64,000 nucleotides of DNA, from contig OX638371.1 of the NCBI GenBank assembly GCA_951812925.1, forward strand, positions 85,217,298 through 85,281,297, read 5' to 3'. The translations under genes and the position numbers were made by a program. The notes beneath the pieces are model-generated. The model saw nothing but the letters and a program-made list of their open reading frames with translations, did not search any database and was not told the origin of the DNA. Numbering within the stretch: the stretch's first letter is position 1; every line of letters starts with the position of its first letter. Source of the stretch: Calliopum simillimum (lineage: Eukaryota; Arthropoda; Insecta; Diptera; Lauxaniidae). Of the stretch, positions 11,024 through 24,310 are shown piece after piece.

Positions 11024-13158
11024 TGTACGAATTCAAATTTAACCAAAAACAGAAAAAAACAATTGTTTTTTTGCTTATTTAAACCCATATAACCTAACAC
11101 GGACAAAATAAGGTCTGTTTCATTAAGGTTTTTCTTTTATAATTTTGTTGAAGTTACGTACAAGCGCTGAAAAAATAAAGAATAGAATTTAAATCTATAA
11201 ATAAATAGAAATCACCTTGTAGTAAGCAACAAAAACAAATAATTTGAAAATCAATAAAGAAAATTTGCAATGTTAAACAAAGCCATTAGATGCAAAATTA
11301 ATAAAAGAAGAAAGTGAAAAATGCGCAGCTTTAAGTAAAATTTAAAAGACGTTTGATTTTTTCAAGCGTAACTCTTTAAAATTAATTTAATTGGTAGAAG
11401 AACATAAAGTTCACCATAAGTACTTGTTTGACATAAAGTGCTGAACTGTTTTAATATACATCAAGTATGTATTAGACCAAATTCAAAGTGTGAACATAAA
11501 AGAGTGGATACCTAAGTGACGAATTTTATTGATTTCAACAAAACAAATATTGTTATCGTTTTGGCTTTAGACATATGTACGTATATACCAGTATATTGTG
11601 TATACTTTATATATATCTAAACAATAAAGGCTTAGATAAGCGCATACAAAAGTACATTAGACTATTTTTTTTCTTTCAACTTAAAGTCAAATGTTAATTA
11701 TTATAAAAAAAAACTACCTGACCCTCTGATGGAAATTTTCAAATAAACAAATTTAGAGGTCACTCAAGGTCGATCAAACTTTTTTCATATAAAAATGAAT
11801 GGGCGCAATCTCATTTTGACTTTAAAGGTTCAAATAAGAACCGCGTTTTTAGGCGTACAGAAAGTTAGAGCGCTTTTTATTGAGTTACTATTTATTTGAA
11901 AGGATTGAAGAAATTTTGATTGGAGTAAATATTTGTACTAGGTGTACAAATATGAAACCGGTAATTTTTATTTAAAAAAAACACGTTTATTTTGCGAAAA
12001 TGGTTCCAAATTTAATCTTCAAAGTAATTCCCCTCGCTAGCTACACATCTTTCCCATCTTTCAGGCAATTTATGGATTCCTCGCCAAAAAAAATTTTTCG
12101 TTTTTTGAGGCTATCCATTCATCGAGCCATTTTTGCACTTCCTCGTAAGAATTGAAGTGCGAATCGTTGAGTGCGTGTCCCATCGATGAAAACAAATAGT
12201 AATCGGACGGCGCCAGGTCGGGTACGAATGTACGAATTCAAATTTAAACAAAAACAAAACAACAATTGTTTTTTTTTTTTTTTTGCTTATTTAAACTCGT
12301 ATAACCTAACACGGACAAAATAAGGTCTGTTTCATTAAGGTTTTTTTTTTTAAATTTTGTTAAAGTTACGTACAAGCGCTGAAAAAATAAAGAATAGAAT
12401 TTAAATCTATAAATAAATAGAAATCACCTTGTAGTAAACAACAAAAACAAATAATTTGAAAATCAATAAAGAAAATTTGCAATGTAAAACAAAGCCATTA
12501 GTTGCAAAATTAATAAAAGAAGAAAGTGAAAAATGCGCAGCTTTAAGTAAAATTTAAAAGACGTTTGATTTTTTCAAGCGTAACTCTTTAAAATGAATTT
12601 AATTGGTAGAAGAACATAAAGTTCACCATAAGTACTTGTTTGACATAAAGTGCTGAACTGTTTTGATATACATCAAGTATGTATTAGACCAAATTCAAAG
12701 TGTGAACATAAAAGAGTGGATACCTAAGTGACGAATTTTATTGATTTCAACAAAACAAATATTGTTATCGTTTTGGCTTTAGACATATGTACGTATATAC
12801 CAGTATATTGTGTATACTTTATAAGTATATATCTAAACAATAAAGGCTTAGATAAGCGCATACAAAAGTACATTAGACTATTTTTTTTTTTTTTCAACTT
12901 AAAGTCAAATGTTAATTATTATAAAAAAAAACTACCTGACCCTCTGATGGAAATTTTCAAATAAACAAATTTAGAGGTCACTCAAGGTCGATCAAACTTT
13001 TTTCATATAAAAATGAATGGGCGCAATCTCATTTTGACTTTAAAGGTTCAAATAAGGACCGCGTTTTTAGGCGTACAGAAAGTTAGAGCGCTTTTTATTG
13101 AGTTACTATTTATTTGAAAGGATTGAAGAAATTTTGATTGGAGTAAATATTTGTACTA
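11024..13158. repeat. 1.2-kb tandem duplication
   Basis: 11024-11940 and 12226-13158 are nearly identical (a few substitutions, poly-T length changes, a 4-bp TAAG-like insertion). Unit 1 continues into a mariner 3' part (11941-12225); at 12226 the second unit begins abruptly with TGTACGAATTCAAATTTAAA. The duplication junction therefore lies inside the mariner. Confidence 0.9.
11941..12225 (-). pseudogene. mariner (mauritiana-like), C-terminal part
   Basis: Starts after a TA with TIR GGTGTACAAATATGAAACCG. Minus strand encodes the conserved mariner end (WRGIHKLPERWERC, GNYFED) and PDLAPSDYY around the last catalytic Asp. Cut off by the start of the second tandem unit. Confidence 0.8.
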
Positions 13159-13486
13159 GGTGTACAAATATGAAACCGGTAATTTTTATGCGATTTGGTC
13201 TTGACGTTGATTTGGGTCGTTGGCCGGGGCTCAAATATGATTTTTATCGTTTGGGATTGTTGAAATAAATCCACTTTTCATCGCCAGTGATGATTCGATG
13301 GAGAAAACTTTTTCTGTTTTTTAAATGGAAACAGAAAATCAATGCTTCAATGCTTGACAAATTGTGAACTGAATATTTTTGACAGATGACAGAATGAACA
13401 ATTAAGACATTTGGTACGGTTCGGAAGCTCATACATATACGGCTATCGACCGCTAGATGTCATTACCGGTTTCATATTTGTACACC
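13159..13486 (-). mobile_element. deleted mariner (same lineage), both TIRs, middle part
   Basis: Flanked by TA (13157-13158, 13487-13488) and TIRs GGTGTACAAATATGAAACCG...; only 328 bp long. Minus strand keeps FLHRIITGDEKWIYFNNPKR with the first catalytic Asp (GDE). The C-terminal third and the N-terminal HTH are deleted. Together with 11941-12225 it represents complementary halves of one ancestral insertion. Confidence 0.85.
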
Positions 13487-13488
13487 TA

Positions 13489-15389
13489 GTAATCTTTTAT
13501 AGATTTTAATAGTAAAGTTTAACGTGACATTGAATTCATAAATTTTTTTTTATTGTTTTTTTTTTAAGTTGAAGATTTTTCCTTAGGTTGTTTACCTTCC
13601 AAACAAGAAATATTTACAAACTAACTTTATGACTTTATGATCTACAAATGTTTTCCATAGGAACAAGGAAAAGTTTTATCAACATAATAACCCTCTCAAA
13701 TTTTGCAAAACGAAAAATTAGAACATATCGGATCACAGGCAAAAACCAAAATATCTAGTTGTATGAACATAGTCAAAAGTGTCACGTAGTAAAAATGGTT
13801 AGTACATAATGCGGTCAGCTATATTATGCGGAAAATTTAAAATGTCATGAGTGTCACAATAAGAAGTGTTACGTAGTTTTCATTGGTGAATATACATATG
13901 TACTTGAGTAAAATTTGCTCTAAATTTTGAGACACACATATACTGAAATTCAAGAAGCTACGGAAAATTCTGCGGCTCAACTTTTTTGTAAGTATATTGT
14001 ATTGGTTTAGGACCAGAACTAAACATCTAGATGTTTCTATCGTATTAAATTTTATTAAAAAATACGTTATAGAAATTTGTCACTCGATGTTTATCTCAGT
14101 TTCCTATCACATCGAAACATCTAAAAATTGTGATGAATTAGCATATCTAGCGAGTTCCTGTTTAATTGATGTGAAATTTTTTAATTTTTTTTTTTTAGAA
14201 AAGTACCAAAGCTGAACTTGGACTACTTGCCTGAACTCAGATGCAACAAAAAAAAAAAATATAGTGCCGGTACTAACGCATATTCCTTTCTTCCTGAATA
14301 GAATCGTCTACTACTTTAAAGTAACAACAAATGGAAGTATACCCCAAACCAGGCATTGAAATAAGCTGTAAAAATACCCTATTTCTGCAGTAATAACTTC
14401 AAATTTGCAGTAATAACTTCAGAATATTGTAAAAAATTGTAATAATAATTTTCACCTTAATTCTTATTACTTTGTTTTGTGTTAATCTTTGAAACTAAAT
14501 ACTCATTTTATTTAGCTTATAACCGTTGTTTTAGTTGTCTAACCTCACCAATTTGGGCTAAAATGTAGCAACCACAAAAAGTACTCGGCAACTCTACTTT
14601 ACACATACATATTTTTATAAATGCATTCGAAGAAAATTTCGCTATAAATTTTCAATTTTAAATTGAACCGTTTCCCTGATATCTGTTATTTAATACTAAT
14701 ATATAATATTCATCACTTGAATAAGACATTAAAAAAATTTTGCTAAAAATTGCAATTAAAAACAAAAAAAAAATCTGCAGTAATAACTTTTTCTTATTTC
14801 AACCCCTGCCCCAAACACAATTAAGAATATGAAAAATAAGACAATAAAATATGCAAATGTTTTAAATTGTCATTGACCGAAATAAATGATTCCAAGCAGT
14901 TGAATAACTTTATTTTCTTCAATTTGCGGCTAAGTCAAGTACAAATAGCTATAATCTTAAAAACTAAAATTGAGAAAAGAAATAACGTAAACAAAATGAA
15001 ATGAATTAAAAGAAAAAAATAAAAAATGAATTCATTCAGAAAAAGCCATTGGTTCAATCATTGTTGTTTATATATTGAAAAAATTTCGCAAAAATTGTGA
15101 CGTAGAAGAATGTGACTAAAAACGAAATGAATAGAAGAAGTAAATGCAAATGTACAAATAAAAAACACAAATATTTAAAAAATAGAAAAAACAAAACAAT
15201 AAAAGTGTTGTACTGTTTTATGTGTGGTAAAATCTAGAAATAAATGAAACGTCAACAATTTAGCTAATTGAGCGCGCATAAAGAAGTGAATGTACGAAAA
15301 AGCAGCAGTAATGAGTATTTTACTTTATCTTGTTTTATTGGCGAAAAGCTTTCATCGTTTTTATCATCATATAATGTGATTACTTGAAT
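13489..15389. other. no feature seen
   Basis: AT-rich, non-coding. Three short copies of CTGCAGTAATAACTT at about 14383, 14404 and 14776 are the only pattern noted. Confidence 0.5.
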
Positions 15390-15767
15390 TTATATTTTGG
15401 CAAATATCTGACGTTCAACCCCTTCCCTTTTGATGTCAACAACAGCACAATAAGTGAAGCCAACAACTTGAGCAATGCTGCTGTTTTGCCTTGAGACAAA
15501 TTGGTCATTGATCTTGAAAGTGTTTAAGAACGATTTAAATGAAAAAGCTTCTTGCCCTATGATTGAAATTAAAAAAAAAAAAAACAATAAGTTATCGCTT
15601 AAACCATTATTGAGAATATTAACTTCTTGAAAATCGATTTCAGAAATAGGTAGAACGAAATTAAGGTTCTCATACAAAATACAATGTGAGGAATTGAGAG
15701 AAAGATGTGAAGTCAGAGACAAATCAATATTTTTTAAAAACTCCGGCATTTTCATCCAGCTAGACAT
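15390..15767 (-). other. unrecognised 125-codon ORF
   Basis: Open for 378 bp on the minus strand, with a poly-T (Phe) run in the middle. Part after the run (SFLNTFKINDQFVSRQNSSI) has a protein-like composition, but no domain is recognised and there are no clear splice sites. Possibly a decayed transposon or chance. Confidence 0.25.
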
Positions 15768-16189
15768 TCTTGAGTCCTTTGTCTTACCTCGGAGCTTAGG
15801 ACCTCTACGGCAATCCCCATTCGTGAGTGACTTGTTACTTATTACTAGGTTTCATATTTATACAAAAGAACTAGTTTTGATAATGTTGGGAAGGTTTGAC
15901 ATGATAGATTTAATAAAATAAAGAATTACGGCGAAACTCAAGAAATATTGTATTTTTTTATAATGATGTTGATTTCGAGGAATACTATGTACTGTATAAT
16001 CAAAACGTAAAAAATTGTTCACTAGTTCACAAGTTGAATCTCTTGCTCACCAAATTGATATTTTTCGATTCAAATCAATATATAAATAGGCAAACGTAAT
16101 CGATTCAGTCCCTGTTTCTATACCTAAATGTCAACCGATTTGCTTGATTAATTTTTTGTTGGAAAGGTTGTGAGGAGAAGCAGTACATA

Positions 16190-16640
16190 GCACTATATTT
16201 TTTTTTAAGTGGGCGGTGCCACGCCCCTAAATAGAAAAAACGCTCTCACGGCTAAACCACTGCATCGATTTTTATGAAATTTGATATAGAGGTAGGATTA
16301 ACGCTAAGGAAAGATAACATGACCATTATGCTTTTCAGTGGAAAACGCTTTCACGGCTAAGCCACTACAATGATTTTTTCAAAATTGGGAATACAGGTAG
16401 GGCGCTAACACTAAGGTGTGAGAATATAACGCTTATGTTTTTAAGTGGGCGATGCCACGCGCTCACGGCTTTGATTTTTGTGAATTTTGGTATGGGGATA
16501 GAATGAGCAGGACGGAAAGATATCAAAAACTTTGTGCTCTTTAGAAGGAGTAACACTCCTCTTAATGGCAAGCACGCTCTTGCAACTAAGCTGCAGCACC
16601 GATTTTTATCAATGCAGATAACCAGAATCCTTAGAAAGAA
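16190..16640. repeat. tandem-like GGGCGGTGCCACGCCC element
   Basis: About 120-bp units each starting AAGTGGGCG(G/A)TGCCACGC and containing CACGGCT-AA-CCACT and TTTTTATGAAATTTGGTAT; three diverged copies (16208, about 16340, 16444). The same GGGCGGTGCCACGCCC core recurs at 58690, 58858 and 58977. Fly-wide repeat motif of unknown origin. Confidence 0.6.
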
Positions 16641-16649
16641 TATTAAAAG

Positions 16650-19600
16650 CTTTTTGTGTTTTATCGACAAAGGAAGGTCATAAAAACTTTTTGCTTTATA
16701 GTCAAATCAAATAGTCAAAATTACGTGTCGTTTTTCCAAATAATATTTCACTTTTGCCAACTCAAAATAAACCTTTATCAAATTAAATTAAACACTCTTA
16801 CAATGATATGTATATCTCTGCACCTACAGCAGCTATCGTTATAAAACTTGGTATATAATAGATAAATATTGTGTCTACCAAACGCCTTCCCAAATGTGGA
16901 GAGGATTGGAAAGGGGGCGTAGTACAAAGCTAATGGTGTGTACTAATAAAAATGTTATGCATTATTCTAAAGTTGTAAGCATTTTTATCTTATGAGTAGA
17001 ATACTTTTGAAAAACACTTTTACCCATTATAACCTATTTTTTTGGAAAAAGACCCAAACAAGCAGGAGATAACGGTACATACTAACTCAGTAAGAAAGTA
17101 CAAAAATTACAAGGTTATTATAGGGTTAAAATTTTCTACAAAAATATTAATCGTAATAACTTGCAGAAGTAAGGATTTTATAGTTTAACATGTCGATTTA
17201 ACACAAGAATTTGTAAAAAGAGGAAGGAAGAAATTCATTTGGAAAAAGTTGATTTCATTCGAAAAAGTTTCTTTCTGATTTGGAAAAAGCTTAATATGAA
17301 TTGGTAAAACGGCAGATAATTTGATTTGGATAAGGGATATTTTGTTTTGAAAATGTTTAATTTGAAAAAAGATCGAAAAGGATCATTTTGGTGTTGAAAA
17401 GATTTGCCTTGGAGTGTAAAACCTGTACTCGTGTTATTAATAATAATATACAAAAAAAATTCCTTCGTTGCGTTTGCGTTATGAACCGATTTATTTGGTT
17501 TTCTTTCAGAAGATGTTAACGCAGAACTAATTTATCACCGTTGTGCAATGTCTCACTTTCTGAACGCGAACACTGAAAAATAATACTATTGAATTTTTAT
17601 TCATAAAATGTAGTTACTTCAAGCTGTCTACTACTACTTATCATATCATGTTATGACTAATAGTTATAACTTTTAGGTTATCGCATTAAAAAGCTTTTTG
17701 CAGATACAAAAAAGAAAAAAAAATAACTAAATATACGTCTACAAAACTAACTTGTACGCTTGATTGCTATTACAAATATGTGGAAAGAGCAGTAAAGTTA
17801 TTAAACTATGCCAAACAAACTTAGGTAAAGTTTTTTCATGTGTGTGTTGTGTTGCAGGTAGATGTACATATAAATTGTTTGCATACATGCAGAGTATTCA
17901 CACTTTGAGAGGAAAAAAGTATGACCTCAAGAGAGTGTGTAACGTAAAAGGTGTTGTTAGGCCATCGAAAGTTAATTACTTTTAGTTTTCTTTTGAAAAA
18001 AAAAAAGAAATTAAAATAAATGACTTTGAAAGTTTGAACAACATTTACAAAATCTTATGAGGAAAAAGATAAAATTTTTGTCAATGAATCGTACTATTCA
18101 TATATAATTATATTCGTTCTATATCATTCTATTGAACTTCATAGTAATGTCATAAATAAACGGTCATTAACAATGAGATTTGTGCCTGATTCAAGCAGCT
18201 TGATTAAAAGATTTAAGCAAAATAGCGAATAAGGTTATAAAGCTGAAGTAGCTTAGCTCAAATGGTTTCAATTTTAGCAATCATTTATAATATAAACATT
18301 AACTTATCATATTGGTGTCTGCAGTTGGGTTTTAAAAAAAAATACTCAAAACAAATTCAATTTTTTGTCTATATAACTTAAATGAAATCTAATAAATACT
18401 GAATATAAACGCATCTCATTTGTTACGAAGAAAACAATTTATCTGGTCAAGACTACGAGTACTGTGTTAGATAAACAATTTGACAGTAGATAAATTACTC
18501 GAATAGAACAAAAAGAAGACTACGTAAAACATTCCTACCTACGTAGGATGAAGAAGCGGCATGCGTTGAATAGAAAAACACACAAACATCCAACAATGGC
18601 AATAGTAAAGTTATGGAAGGTGAAACAACAAATTATTTGCTTGATATAGCAAAACCAGGTGAAAAGAAATATATATGTATGTTATGATAGTGAATGGTCG
18701 CAAAAATAAGAAACAGACGCAGCAATGTAGGCGCAAATAATTTCTAGCAAGTTATGAATTCTACAACAAAATATAGGAATAGACAAAATGTGGATTAAAT
18801 ATAAACGTAGAATTTTTTCGGAAGCCTCTTTTGGAACACAGCATTAAAAAGCAATATATACTTGATTGCATTTATGGTAATAAGTAAATCAAACATAAAT
18901 ATCCAGTTGGAAGTTAAAGGTTTTTATTAAAATATTAATTACTTTCTGTATGTCCCATCGTTAGAAATATTTTTCATTCATAACAAATCGCATTTTCGTG
19001 CTCGAGTTTTTATTAAAATCTAATGTGAAGTTCGAATATGGTATCTATTATGGCCGATTCTACAAAAAAGCTAAACGTTTGCTCAAAAAACACCATAAAA
19101 AATTCTTCTTCCGAGACTGCATATATTTGCGATAAATAGCTGAATTTTTTGTAATAACTATAGAAAAAATATCCGCGGTAAAGGTGGGACGGGCAAAAGG
19201 TATTTTTACTTATAAATGCGCTAACATCTTTCAAAATAAATTTTAAGTTTTCTCCGCTCATATTGGGCTCATTGAGAAAAATTGGTTTCTATGCTTCTCA
19301 AATTCTTCACCACGAAAACATTTAGTACAAATATTACGGAATAACGAATCAGAAGTACTTTACGTGTTTAGTTTTAATTATTATAATCCAATGAGTAAAG
19401 TAAAATTAGATAAAAATTGATAAAAACTGTGAGGCAAAAAGTTTTTCCACTTATAGCCTTATCATGTATGACGAAACGAATGAAGTGACTGATTTTCAAC
19501 TGCTTATGTCGTTCAAGTTAAGAGATGATTTGAAGTTTATGTTATTCTTTGAACTAAGTCAGTAAGTTCTTAATAAAAAGTTTGATAAAGTTGATATTGA

Positions 19601-20170
19601 TGACTGAAATTCAGTCACTTTTTTCGTTTCATCATGCGTGATAAGGTTTTTAAAGAGTATATTGTGCAACATTATAAACTTGTACTCGCGCAAAAAATTA
19701 TTTTAATAATAATACTTTAAGCAAGTTTCAATAAACGAAACTTAGTTTGGAATTATTTTATGTAGCATGGCACGGTACAGGCATTTTCACCACTCACCCC
19801 CATGCATTATCAAAATTAGCAAAAGTTATCTAGAAAACATCAAAAAGTAAGCTATACCATTTAATAGCCAGATTTTTAGCAAATTAGATGAACGCAATTA
19901 TTCGGCTTTTCTGTGGAATCGCTCTAACAAACTGTTAATATACTTTTTACATTGTTAAAACAAAAGAATTTTTTAGGAAAATCGAGAAAGGACTAAAAAG
20001 TGAATGTTTTCAATTACAACTTAAAAACATTGTACTGCATTTAACACGGTTGTAGTTGGAAACTTGGACAGATGGATATGACAAATTCAACGATACTAAC
20101 CGTTTTGCTAGACTTACTCGTGATCTTTTACTAAGTAAGCATTTTGTATGAGCAACATTTCATATACCGG
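16650..20170. other. non-coding, few repeats
   Basis: TTTGGAAAAAG units at 17230-17400, a block near 17130-17220 that recurs at 48190-48320 (TTCTACAAAAATA...GTCGATTTAA), otherwise nothing recognised. Confidence 0.45.
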
Positions 20171-20171
20171 A

Positions 20172-20600
20172 AATTTAATATTAATACGCAAGGCAAAAAT
20201 TTCTGTCCCTTTTTTTACTATATTAAAAATGAAGTACAACTTTGAGTTACATACCATTAGAAAGGTATTTAAGTGAAGATGTGCACAAAGTAAAAATTAT
20301 TTTAATGTTGCCTTTAAGCCAGGCTAAATTATATACAAATTTTTCAATATTAATAACAAAGTACGCACAGAGTTAAGAATAGGATGAAGCACAAAGAAAA
20401 AGACAAAAAGCAAAGCAGTGACTTCATGTCTTTTGTAGATCGTGTTTCGCTTTTCATTATACCAGGGATGATAAATAAGCTTTCGTAGTTTGAACCAAAT
20501 GGCAAAAAAGTACTAAGTGTCCAAAAAGTACAAAAATTATTTAATACATTTGTGGTCAAATTTGGACAACTGGACGATACTAGGTTTCCATAATTACAAA
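20172..20600. repeat. dispersed repeat C, copy 2
   Basis: Second copy of the family at 7141-7760, in the same orientation and diverged by substitutions and small indels. No TIR or coding remains found. Confidence 0.6.
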
Positions 20601-20904
20601 TACGGAAAAACAATTTGATTTTTTATTAGCCAATCCACCAAAACGGTTAATACCATTGAATCCTTCGTACCCGAATTAGGTAAGAAACGCCTATTTCATA
20701 TACTCAAAGACGTACTTTTTTAAAAATTATGGAGTTTAATTCTACAACCAAAAACGATTTGTACAAGCGCTTGACGAAGAGCGTTCGCTTCGCTAAAAGT
20801 AATTTACCTAGTAGATAGAAACTTTATACAAATCGTGGGTAGAAACTGATGTAAGATACCGAAACCGAATTTCAAACGGTGCACATTAGGGTGGTTTTAA
20901 ATTT

Positions 20905-21420
20905 TAAAATTTTTTGAAATTGCGCTACAGCACCAAAATGTTCTCTTTGGTGTAAGTAAGCACCATGTAAATGTTGTTCCGATTCAGAGAACAGTTGATA
21001 CATCCCAAACCATTTGATAAACTGAATATGGAAAAAATTGTATTTTAAAATTTGAACGCTTCAACTTTTAATATATATGTTGAGTCGGTTAATTCGAATC
21101 TGTAATTTAATTTTCTGTAAATTCTGTAGTTTTGAAGATATTGTCCATTTAAGGTGGAAAAAAATAGATACGAAACGTTATGGTTAATATCTCGAAAATT
21201 ACAAAACTTATGGAGATATAAATTACAGATTCGAATTTAGCAGCTCAAAATCCATATAAAAGAGTTGAATAGTTTAAATTTTTTTCATACACAGGACCAC
21301 TTTTCGGTTTTCCAAATTTATGCATTAAATATTTTCTGAAATGCAGAAAATTTTACGTAGTGCTTATTTACATCAAAGAGAACATTTTGGTGCCGTGTTA
21401 GCGCAATTCCAAGCAAATTT
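20905..21420. mobile_element. MITE-like element with about 55-bp TIRs
   Basis: TTGCGCTACAGCACCAAAAT (20930) is mirrored by ATTTTGGTGCCGTGTTAGCG (21383); arms continue through the ...GTGTAAGTAAGCAC / GTGCTTATTTACATC stretch. Inner arms also pair imperfectly (AATTCGAATCTGTAATTTAA / TAAATTACAGATTCGAATTT). Target duplication not resolved. Confidence 0.65.
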
Positions 21421-21734
21421 TTTTTTTTTCCATACAAATTTAAACTAATTAGTGCACATAAAAATTTTGGATGTAACCAAACTGAAATTACAAATATATG
21501 TATACAATAGCGTGGGTCAAATTCTTCGGGTGAGAAAAAAAGCGAAAGGTGTATAGCAAAAATGAAATCAACGAAAAATTTCCTCCAATCATGTTGATAT
21601 TTTTCCAAATCAAATTAACCTTTTTCCGTATCAAATTAAACTTTGCAAAATATACACTTAAAATTATATATCCATTATATATCCATTGAATCTACCAAAC
21701 ACCTTCCACAATTTAAAGGAAGTTGGCCTAGTGC

Positions 21735-21890
21735 TTTGAAAAAAGGTTAATTTGATTTGGAAAAAGGTTCATTTGCTTTGTAAAAAGGTTCATTTGCTTT
21801 GTAAAAAGGTTCATTTGTTTTGGAAAAGGTTAATTTTGTTTGGAAAAGGTTAATTTGATTTGGAAAAGGTTAATTTTGTTTGGAAAAAGG
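21735..21890. repeat. minisatellite, about 20-bp TTTGGAAAAAGGTTAATTTG unit
   Basis: Seven or eight consecutive copies of a 19-21 bp unit with T/C and length variation. Degenerate copies flank it at 21600-21640 and 23285-23330, that is on the other side of the foldback, suggesting the foldback landed inside the array. Confidence 0.8.
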
Positions 21891-21922
21891 TTAGTTTTAT
21901 TGAAAAAAGTTTAGGAACAATT

Positions 21923-21989
21923 TTACATCACCGACTGTTGTTGTTTTTTTTTTATTTTTTTTGCCCAAATAGGGCTCTGGGAATTAATT

Positions 21990-22020
<31 letters not shown>

Positions 22021-23279
22021 CCTCTGAGCGCATCTACTTTCGGAGATATAGCCATCGGAAGATCGGGATATATCTTTTATAAAAATCGATATAAGTTGGG
22101 AACCCCTGGATGGATTTCAAAAATATTGGTGTCATATGAAAGGTATTTTACTGGGCTATATAATTGCCATGCAAAGCTTTTCAATTTGAGTGATAGTTTT
22201 CGAGATATGACAATTTTCCAAAATTTAACCCCATTTTTTTCGCAAAAAACCGTAATTTTTCCAAAAAAAATGTGTTATTAACCTATAATTTTAATAACTA
22301 AATTAGGAAGCCTAATTTATTTCCTTTCATTTGATATACGACATGTATCTGAAATTGCATCATTAATAAATTTTTATAGAAAAAAACAAAAATGGACCAA
22401 ATCAATTTTCTTCAAATTTGGAACTTTAAACAACAACAATGCTAAAACAGACAACAACAACTTTACTACTACTACAACAACAGTAATTTTACATAAGAGT
22501 AGGGGTAATTGGGCGGCCTGCGGCCGCAGCTCAGGATTTAAAACTCCCAAAAATCCGACACCGGCTTCGCGGCGGCCTTCGGCCGCGGATCAGTCTATAA
22601 TATATCCAACACATAGTTTGCTAGCCAAATTGCGCGCGCAATTTTTAATAAAAATTTTAAATTTTTTTAATATAATAAGTAGCTGATCCTCTTTGTTGTT
22701 GTTGTTGTAGTATCCAAGTTGTTGTTGTTGTAGTTGTTGTTGTAGTTGTTGTTGTTGTTGTGGTTTGTTCTGGCATTGTTGTTGTTTAAAGTTCCTAATT
22801 TCAAGAAAATTGATTTGGTCTATTTTTGTTTTTTTCTATAAAAAGTTATTAATGATACAATTTCAGATACATGTTGTATATCAAATGAAAGGAAATAAAT
22901 TAGGCTTCCTAATTTAGTTATTAAAATTATAGGTTAATAACACATTTTTTGGGAAAAATAACGGTTTTTTGCGAAAAAAATAGGGTTAAATTTTGAAAAA
23001 TTGTCATATCTCGAAAACAATCACTTAAATTGAAAAACTTTGTAGGGCAATTATATAGCCTGATAAAATACCTTTCATATGACACCAATATTTTTGAAAT
23101 CCACCCAGGGGTTCCCAACTTATACCGATTTTTATAAAAGATATATCCCGATCTTCCGATGGCTATATCTCCGAAAGTAGATGCGCTCAGAGGTTGTTGT
23201 TGTTGTTGTTGTAATTAATTCCCAGAGCCCTATTTGGGCAAAAAAAATAAAAAAAAAACAACAACAGTCGCTGATGTAA
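21923..23279. mobile_element. 1.36-kb foldback element
   Basis: Arms 21923-22442 and 22772-23279 are reverse complements with high identity (both strands encode the same shadow frame starting MGTPGWISKILVSYERYF). Ends TTACATCA(C/G)CGACTGTTG. The 329-bp loop has AAC/TTG trinucleotide runs and two GC-rich NotI-like palindromes. No transposase. Confidence 0.9.
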
Positions 23280-23599
23280 CATTAAGCCAAAGTTTATTTT
23301 GATTTGGAAAATGTTTATTTTAATTAAGAAAAAAAAAAAAAAACAATATGATGTGAAAAAGATTTAACTTGCCAGTGGAAAACCTGTTCAGCAAACAATT
23401 TGATTTACGCACCTAAATTCCAACTGGGTATCTAATACATTAGCTATGGATACTGTGTGGGAAAAAATCAGAATGAAATTAAGAATTTTCATACACAACT
23501 TTAAACTTAAATAAGGAGGAATAAATAATTTTGACTCATAAAAGTATTATTATCCATGCTCACCCAAGTAATTTCACTTTGTTTTCTTGTTGCTTCTCC

Positions 23600-24310
23600 T
23601 TGGATTACAGTATTTTAAGTGCAAGTGCACGCGTCACTAAGGGCTTTTGTTTTAATAAAAAGGTTGACACTTTCTCGCCCCGATGAATTTCTTTTTTTTT
23701 TATTATTAATTTTTTATTAGAAAATTTCTTACTTCCTGTGGGTGTTTTTCTTTCTTTTCACTGTTTTTTCAATTGTGCCAGTCGCGTTTGTGTTGTAGTT
23801 TTCCAGCAAATTTGATGACAAAGCAAATAACGTCATGCACTCCACTCCTTTCTTCACTTAGCAGTTTTGATTTTTATTTTAATAACCTTTACTTGAACCC
23901 TTTGTTAAAATTAATTTGTGGGTTTCTCCTTTAATTTAAAAATTGCAAGATAATTGGGAGCGCTGCCAGCGCCGGAGTTGACAGCGACAGTGAGTTGATG
24001 AAAAAATGAACGTCAAAAAAAAAGACCCGTGACTGGACTTTTTCTATCTCTGGTTTTATTGACGTCTTCTTATAATTCTTTTACAATCAATTTATTTTTG
24101 TTAATTCAGTGTTGCAAATTTTGAAATTTTTACTTGATTTTTCATAAAATATCCATTAATTTTGCGAGCCGTATTAATTTTTTCTTTTCACTGGTGACAT
24201 TTTCAAGTGAAAAAACCGAAAAAAATAAAAATTACGCACGGAACGAACGAACAACGCACAAAACGAATGTTGACGAATAAATAAAATTTTTGCAGCAAAA
24301 ATGTTGCTCG
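23600..24310 (-). promoter_or_regulatory. possible lqf promoter / 5' UTR region
   Basis: A CpG-bearing block around 23960-24000 (GGGAGCGCTGCCAGCGCCGG), free of recognised transposons and preceded and followed by low-complexity AT DNA, is the only promoter-like interval between the lqf coding start and the next putative gene. No TATA or Inr can be assigned safely. Pure inference. Confidence 0.2.

Noticed and set aside
12728..12964. 78-codon frame in the tandem duplication
   Set aside because: Its equivalent in the first unit (11526 on) is broken; no protein-like conservation.
21960..22775. AAC/TTG trinucleotide runs as CRISPR-like or coding poly-Gln
   Set aside because: Simple microsatellites in a foldback; no spacer structure and no open gene frame.
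22096..23118. Two similar 60-codon frames on opposite strands
   Set aside because: Mirror images from the arms of one foldback element, not genes.
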